A stretch of 10,989 nt of DNA from Rhodoferax sp. UBA4127 (lineage in GTDB: Bacteria; Pseudomonadota; Gammaproteobacteria; Burkholderiales; Burkholderiaceae_C), in the NCBI GenBank assembly GCA_002381045.1, contig DFWT01000094.1:14317-25305 (forward strand), in the 5' to 3' direction. This document shows positions 7,679-10,989 of the stretch, piece after piece. Positions within the stretch are counted from its first letter, which is position 1; the number at the start of each line of letters is the position of its first letter. A program made the translations under genes and the position numbers. The notes beneath the pieces were generated by a model, which did not search any database, was not told where the DNA came from, and worked only from the letters and a program-made list of their open reading frames with translations.

Positions 7679-8920
7679 ATGATCCAGAAATCCATTGCCT
7701 CATTCACCCTGAAGAGGGACCTCAAAGCGGTCTTGCTTGAAGGTATTCATCCCTCAGCGGGCAAAATTTTTCAGGACGCAGGCTACACCCAAATCGTCAC
7801 CCACGCCAAGGCATTGATCGGCGATGACCTGATCAGCGCAATCAGCGATGCGCACTTTCTGGGTATCCGATCAGGCACCCAACTTACCGCAGACGTGCTG
7901 CAGCACGTCCAGCAGTTGGTTGCAGTCGGATGCTTTTGCATTGGCACCAACCAGGTGGACTTGAAAGCTGCCATGCGCTTGGGTATTCCAGTCTTCAATG
8001 CGCCATTTTCCAATACGCGCAGCGTGGCCGAGTTGGTGCTGGCGGACATCATCATGTTGATGCGTGGCATTCCCGAAAAGAATGCAATTCTGCACAAAGG
8101 TGGTTGGGTCAAGAGTGCTGCCAATTCCTACGAGGTCCGCGGTAAAACACTAGGAATCGTTGGCTACGGTCACATTGGCACGCAGATTGGTGTGCTTGCC
8201 GAACAGCTTGGCATGCGCGTGGTGTTTTTCGACATTGAGGCCAAATTGCCACTTGGCAACGCCGTAGCAATGACCAGTCTGGATGTGCTGCTGAGCAGCT
8301 CTGATGTGGTCAGCTTGCACGTGCCGGAGACACCACAAACCACCAACATGTTTGGTGTGGAACAGCTGGCCGCCATGAAACCGGGTAGCCACTTGATCAA
8401 TGCGTCACGTGGCAGCGTAGTCAATATTGACGCATTGACTGCTGCACTTGAGCGCCGACACTTGCACGGAGCTGCCATCGACGTTTTCCCGGTTGAGCCG
8501 CAAGGAAATGATGCGGTGTTTATTTCGTCGTTGACACGTTTTGACAATGTGATTCTGACTCCGCACATTGGCGGATCGACGCTGGAGGCGCAGGTCAACA
8601 TTGGCACCGAGGTTGCAGCCAAGCTGATTCGCTACAGCGACAACGGCTCAAGCACTTCCGCTGTCAATTTCCCAGAGGTGGCGCTACCAGCCCACACCGG
8701 ACGTAGCCGTTTGCTGCACATCCACCACAATGTGCCAGGGGTACTTGCTCACGTCAATGAAAGGCTGTCTGCGGCTGGAATAAACATAGCTGCGCAGTAT
8801 CTCAGCACCAATGACGAAGTGGGCTACGTGGTCATTGATGTGGACAGCGCAGCTAGCCATGCGGCGCTCGATGAGTTGTGTGCAGTCCCACAAACGATCC
8901 GCTGCCGCATTCTGTATTGA
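7679..8920 (+). CDS. serA: D-3-phosphoglycerate dehydrogenase SerA (E. coli type, with ACT domain)
   Basis: With ATG 7679 the protein has 413 residues, against 410 for E. coli SerA, to which it aligns end to end from memory. It oxidises 3-phosphoglycerate with NAD, the first step of serine synthesis. Visible are the substrate-domain FCIGTNQVDL and FNAPFSNTRSVAEL blocks, the NAD fold GYGHIG (162-167), and the catalytic Arg244 (NASRG), Glu273 (FPVEP) and His296 (TPHIGGS). A C-terminal ACT domain keeps the serine-binding His349, Asn351 and Asn369, so feedback inhibition by serine is likely. The frame extends back to a TTG at 7622 overlapping the nsrR stop, but those 19 extra residues have no family counterpart. 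No clear Shine-Dalgarno precedes 7679. The gene lies 53 bp after nsrR and may be read through from suf. Confidence 0.95.
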   Translation: MIQKSIASFTLKRDLKAVLLEGIHPSAGKIFQDAGYTQIVTHAKALIGDDLISAISDAHFLGIRSGTQLTADVLQHVQQLVAVGCFCIGTNQVDLKAAMRLGIPVFNAPFSNTRSVAELVLADIIMLMRGIPEKNAILHKGGWVKSAANSYEVRGKTLGIVGYGHIGTQIGVLAEQLGMRVVFFDIEAKLPLGNAVAMTSLDVLLSSSDVVSLHVPETPQTTNMFGVEQLAAMKPGSHLINASRGSVVNIDALTAALERRHLHGAAIDVFPVEPQGNDAVFISSLTRFDNVILTPHIGGSTLEAQVNIGTEVAAKLIRYSDNGSSTSAVNFPEVALPAHTGRSRLLHIHHNVPGVLAHVNERLSAAGINIAAQYLSTNDEVGYVVIDVDSAASHAALDELCAVPQTIRCRILY

Positions 8921-9249
8921 CCCTGGAGACCATGTGACTCCATCCTGGAGGCCTATCTGGTTATTGGCTGCACCCCATCGGCTGGCATTTTTCATGGCCG
9001 CACTGATACTGACGACCAGTTCAATCTGGTGGAGCATCATATTGCTGATGCGGACTCTCGGCGTACCTCCATACTGGGCAGTGCCAATTTCGGCAGCTCA
9101 TAGGCTGCTGATGAGCATGCGAAGGGACTTGCCGTCTGCTTCTTATGGTGGAAACTGTCCAGTCGATCGCGATTACTCGCGTTCTATCATTGGCCAGGGT
9201 TGCCGAGACGACTTTTGATTGGTGCCCTTCATGGCATATTGAAGCTGGT
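8921..9249. other. Spacer between convergent serA and marR, no recognisable gene
   Basis: No gene of known family is visible. The serA frame stays open past its TGA to 9103, and a 54-codon frame runs from ATG 9145 to 9309 with no ribosome binding site. Both look slightly protein-like but match nothing I know, so a decayed gene is possible. CTCCA-TCC-TGGAG near 8939-8951 is a small hairpin without a T-tract; I see no convincing terminator for either flanking gene. Confidence 0.45.
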
Positions 9250-9684
9250 CTAGGTGTGGTCAAAGGCCCTTATATCGGGTACAACGAAACGCCCGTGCAG
9301 GGCCAGTAGTCCAGTCTGGTGCAGTTGTGCCAATTCATTAAGCACTTTTTCACCATTCTCAAGTAGATGAATTTCGATTCGTCGCCGATCTTCAAAGGAG
9401 CGACGACGTTCGACAAATTGCAGCTTCTCACAACGCGAAATCAGTGCAACCACACCATGCTGTTGTGCCTGCAGGCGCTCTGCGAGTTCGCCAACGGTTG
9501 CCCAGTCACGACCGGAATACCCTTTGACATGCAATAACAGCAAATATTGCAAAGGCGTTAGACCATGCTGGCGCGCCAAATCCTCGCTGAAGCGCTCAAA
9601 TTTTCGAATCTGGTAACGAAAGTCGGACAGTGTCTCAAAATCATGTTTGCTGAGCGGTAACGCGGTGGGCTTCGGTACAGCCAT
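9250..9684 (-). CDS. MarR-family transcriptional regulator
   Basis: A protein of 144 residues. After an N-terminal helix (FETLSDFRYQIRKFERFSEDLARQHG) come GLTPLQYLLLLHVKG, the helix-turn-helix VGELAERLQAQQHGVVALISRCEKL (about 64-88), and the beta-wing with ERRRSFEDRRRIEIHL (92-107). The wing carries the DxRxxx-type motif of MarR proteins (EDRRRIEIHL). C-terminal helices would form the dimer. MarR proteins are usually repressors released by phenolic or oxidant ligands; the single Cys85 leaves redox sensing open, and the ligand is unknown. I prefer the ATG at 9684 over the one at 9690 because AGGA lies five nucleotides before it, while the upstream ATG overlaps that AGGA. It lies 98 bp downstream of the Yip1-family gene on the same strand and may be its co-transcribed regulator. 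Confidence 0.88.
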   Translation of the reverse strand: MAVPKPTALPLSKHDFETLSDFRYQIRKFERFSEDLARQHGLTPLQYLLLLHVKGYSGRDWATVGELAERLQAQQHGVVALISRCEKLQFVERRRSFEDRRRIEIHLLENGEKVLNELAQLHQTGLLALHGRFVVPDIRAFDHT

Positions 9685-9690
9685 ATACAT

Positions 9691-9782
9691 CCTATATCGG
9701 TATCAAGCGGACATTTTGGCATCTCGATCCTTCGATGCATCGCAGCAGACCCATAAAGCTGCTGTTTTACACTAATGAGGCA
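9691..9782 (-). promoter_or_regulatory. Gap between the Yip1-family gene and marR with possible MarR operator
   Basis: This short gap contains a perfect 10-bp palindrome CGATGCATCG (9733-9742), an inverted repeat CAGCAG/CTGCTG seen on the minus strand around 9745-9766, and AAGCGGACATT (9705-9715). I do not see a good -35/-10 pair for an independent marR promoter. The palindrome could be a MarR-type operator, but this is based on position only. Confidence 0.3.
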
Positions 9783-10343
9783 TCAGTGCTTCAAGACAAT
9801 TTGCATCAATATCAGCCACATGAACAGCCCAGCGCCGGCAATCACAGTTGCCATTTGCTGTGCCTTAATATCTTCTTTCATGGAGAACAATGCATACACA
9901 CCGCGATAGATCAGGGCAACTGAACACAACAAACCGAGCCCACCAATTACAACCCCAACGAACAGATTAGGCACGAACAGCGTCAGCGATGAAAGCCACA
10001 TTGGAACCGGAGCGATCGCCGCCAGAGTGAAGCAGGCGTGGTAGTCGGTAGCCGTATTATTGATTCTTGAAACCAGATGAATTAACCACGCCATGACGGG
10101 AACAGTAAGTACCTCGGCAAGAAAGAATATCCCGGCCACCCTATGCCATTGCTCAGGCGTTATGCCTGGAACAAAAACATCGCCATAGCCTCCTCCGGCG
10201 TAATAGATCATTGCTGGCGGCAATAAGGACAGTGGCAAAACGACCAGCGCGAACAGACGCGCGATCGAGGGATGAATCCGGATCAAGTCGTCCCAACCAT
10301 CTGAGAAGGAAAAAATCATCCTGGGAATTTGCAAGACATTCAT
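9783..10343 (-). CDS. Yip1-family multi-pass membrane protein
   Basis: A 186-residue, mostly hydrophobic protein with about five predicted membrane segments near residues 27-48, 69-91, 104-122, 126-147 and 166-183. The overall layout (short N-terminal FSFSDGWDDLIRIHPS segment, a YYAGGGYGDVFVPGITPEQW loop, then closely spaced membrane segments) fits bacterial Yip1-domain proteins. Their biochemical function is not established; they are inner-membrane proteins. The start is well supported: the minus strand reads AAAGGAGA just before the ATG at 10343. Upstream lies a strong palindromic promoter (10425-10459) and a hairpin leader. The marR gene follows on the same strand. The family call is recognition by style; the membrane nature is certain. 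Confidence 0.75.
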   Translation of the reverse strand: MNVLQIPRMIFSFSDGWDDLIRIHPSIARLFALVVLPLSLLPPAMIYYAGGGYGDVFVPGITPEQWHRVAGIFFLAEVLTVPVMAWLIHLVSRINNTATDYHACFTLAAIAPVPMWLSSLTLFVPNLFVGVVIGGLGLLCSVALIYRGVYALFSMKEDIKAQQMATVIAGAGLFMWLILMQIVLKH

Positions 10344-10377
10344 GGCAATCTCCTTTGTCGGGTCAAGGGCTCCACCT

Positions 10378-10387
10378 CCCCGCGGGG
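10378..10387 (-). promoter_or_regulatory. CCCCGCGGGG palindrome in the leader of the Yip1-family gene
   Basis: A perfect GC-only 10-bp palindrome lies in the presumed 5' leader, directly before a GGAGGTGGAG stretch on the minus strand. That purine stretch resembles a ribosome binding site and is followed by TTG at 10364-10362, which opens an 8-codon frame ending at a TGA overlapping the ATG of the main gene. Role unknown; it could be a protein site or part of leader RNA structure. Confidence 0.25.
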
Positions 10388-10395
10388 TTAGTTAA

Positions 10396-10426
10396 AAGCC
10401 GACTGGAGCAGTTTGGCAGTCGGTTT
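10396..10426 (-). terminator. Leader hairpin with short T-tract (possible attenuator)
   Basis: CCGACTG (10399-10405) and CAGTCGG (10417-10423) form a 7-bp perfect stem with an 11-nt loop. One G-U and two A-T pairs may extend it. On the minus strand it is followed by CTTTTAAC. It would sit at the very 5' end of the transcript from the minus-strand promoter, so it may be an attenuator or a 5' stabilising hairpin. On the plus strand it is followed by only three T. The T-tract is weak for an intrinsic terminator in either direction. Confidence 0.35.
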
Positions 10427-10453
10427 GATAATTACATCACATTGTGATGTAAT
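10425..10453 (+). promoter_or_regulatory. Mirror-image sigma70-like promoter reading rightward
   Basis: Because the element is a perfect palindrome, the plus strand carries the identical promoter: TTGATA (10425-10430), a 17-bp spacer and TGTAAT (10448-10453). The predicted start is near 10460. No recognisable gene follows in the window, so any product would be a non-coding RNA or a gene beyond the right edge. A further 11-bp palindrome, TTGAAATTCAA (10463-10473), lies just downstream. Confidence 0.45.
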
Positions 10454-10459
10454 TATCAA
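10431..10459 (-). promoter_or_regulatory. Sigma70-like promoter for the Yip1-family gene and marR
   Basis: On the minus strand TTGATA (10459-10454) and TGTAAT (10436-10431) are each five of six matches to the -35 and -10 consensus, with the ideal 17-bp spacer. The predicted start site is near 10424, giving a leader of about 80 nt. Promoter quality is seen in the sequence; activity is inferred. Confidence 0.6.
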
Positions 10460-10473
10460 CTTTTGAAATTCAA

Positions 10474-10851
10474 GTAGCCCTACAGAACGAAAGACTTTTC
10501 AAACTGATGCGCGGTTGATGCAAAGGCGTTGGAGCATGCGCACCCGTAAACCGACTCTCGCCTGTCGCTGCTCAGGAGCCGACCGATCCAATGTTCCGCT
10601 TTTTGGTGGCGACTGACTGCTTTGTAGAGACGTGCCTGGTGACAGACCGCTTTGGAGGGTTGATTCCGAACAGCGGCTGGTGGTCATCAAGAGACGATCA
10701 ATATGCAGATGGGGCATCCTGCTTGCAGTCATTCATTACAAGGCAATGCAGGTTCCTGGATGCCGGCTATCTGGCGCTGACTTCGGCTGCCGCGACTTGA
10801 GCAGGATTGAAAGCTGCAAGCCGCCACTGAACATGCTGCATGTCATGGCGT
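10474..10851. other. Right-hand region without a recognisable gene
   Basis: Several overlapping frames of 69-77 codons exist on both strands (for example 10591-10800 plus and 10499-10732 minus). None has a well-placed ribosome binding site or a recognisable domain; AGGAG at 10574-10578 is 12 nt from ATG 10591, which is too far. Variants of GACCGCTTT occur at about 10595, 10612 and 10642. The region may be a decayed intergenic repeat or an untranslated RNA from the rightward promoter. Confidence 0.45.
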
Positions 10852-10989
10852 GACAGGCGATACGACAGGTGTTACCACAGGCGTAACAACATGCGTGACA
10901 GGCGTGCTGACAGGCGAAACAATTTCAAGCAGTCGACGACAGGCGAATCGACAGGGAAAGCAAAATGCAACGACAGGTGTGCTGACAGG
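10852..10989 (+). repeat. Degenerate GACAGGYG repeat array with a 12-bp spacing, cut by window end
   Basis: Nine copies of GACAGGCG or a close variant start at 10852, 10864, 10876 (CACAGGCG), 10897, 10909, 10938, 10950 (GACAGGGA), 10972 and 10984 (cut after GACAGG). Successive distances are 12, 12, 21, 12, 29, 12, 22 and 12 bp, so the basic unit is 12 bp with irregular insertions. All copies have the same orientation. One frame reads as Thr-Gly-rich (TGDTTGVTTGVTT), but the 29- and 22-bp steps break the frame and no ribosome binding site is seen, so a non-coding role is more likely. Not a CRISPR: unit and spacers are far too short. Confidence 0.7.

Larger units (their letters stand above)
10425..10459. 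repeat. 35-bp perfect palindrome upstream of the Yip1-family gene
   Basis: The left arm TTGATAATTACATCACA (10425-10441) and the right arm TGTGATGTAATTATCAA (10443-10459) are perfect reverse complements around a single T at 10442. It lies 82 bp upstream of the ATG at 10343. It is AT-rich and does not resemble an intrinsic terminator. TGTGA at its centre recalls CRP half-sites, and TTGAT/ATCAA at its ends recall FNR half-sites, but neither has the right spacing for those regulators. Confidence 0.9.

Noticed and set aside
8921..9103. Read-through extension of SerA beyond its TGA in the same frame
   Set aside because: SerA already ends at its normal C-terminus (IRCRILY), matching the family; nothing supports stop-codon read-through.
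8811..9218. 135-codon plus-strand frame across the serA end
   Set aside because: Its first third is an out-of-frame shadow of the serA ACT domain and the rest shows no domain.
10425..10459. Palindrome as a CRP, FNR or NsrR operator or as an intrinsic terminator
   Set aside because: Half-site spacing fits neither CRP nor FNR; the NsrR-like GATGTA halves face outward instead of inward; the stem is AT-rich with no proper T-tract.
10852..10989. CRISPR array
   Set aside because: Repeats are 8 bp with 4-21 bp between them, far below CRISPR sizes, and no cas gene is visible.
10840..10989. Repeat protein frame starting at ATG 10840 or Thr-Gly-rich frame from 10811
   Set aside because: No ribosome binding site, and the 29- and 22-bp repeat steps shift the frame within the array; kept only as a repeat.

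Overview
The window reads as a chromosomal segment of a betaproteobacterium, most likely Burkholderiales. That is inferred from moderately GC-rich coding sequence, the type of nitric-oxide regulator present and the overall gene styles; no rRNA or tRNA is available to confirm it. It opens inside the 3' end of a CBS-domain gene (2-268). A gene-poor spacer of about 550 bp follows. The core is a compact plus-strand SUF iron-sulfur cluster assembly operon (825-7625), followed closely by serA (7679-8920). A spacer with no recognisable gene separates this from a minus-strand pair, a Yip1-family membrane protein (9783-10343) and a MarR-family regulator (9250-9684). The last 500 bp holds no recognisable gene and ends in a short degenerate repeat array that runs off the window.

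The SUF operon is sufA-sufB-sufC-sufD-sufS-sufU-nfu-nsrR. SufS takes sulfur from cysteine and SufU carries it. The SufBCD complex builds the cluster using SufC ATPase activity, and SufA and Nfu deliver it to target proteins. The first six genes are joined by five successive 4-bp ATGA stop/start overlaps. The last gene encodes an Rrf2-family regulator that looks like NsrR, the [Fe-S] nitric-oxide sensor. A perfect 10-1-10 inverted repeat matching the NsrR operator pattern lies just 13 bp before the sufA start codon. Together they suggest a closed loop: the operon encodes an Fe-S regulator that represses the operon building Fe-S clusters, with NO or loss of the cluster as the relieving signal. 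serA (E. coli-type phosphoglycerate dehydrogenase, first step to serine and hence cysteine) follows by 53 bp and may be co-transcribed.

The most unusual DNA structure lies upstream of the Yip1-family gene. It is a perfect 35-bp palindrome (17-bp arms, 1-bp centre, 10425-10459) that encodes a good sigma70-like promoter, TTGATA-17 bp-TGTAAT, identically on both strands. The minus-strand copy would drive the Yip1/marR pair through a hairpin-bearing leader. The plus-strand copy would fire into an apparently gene-free region that ends in GACAGGCG-type repeats with a predominant 12-bp spacing (10852-10989).
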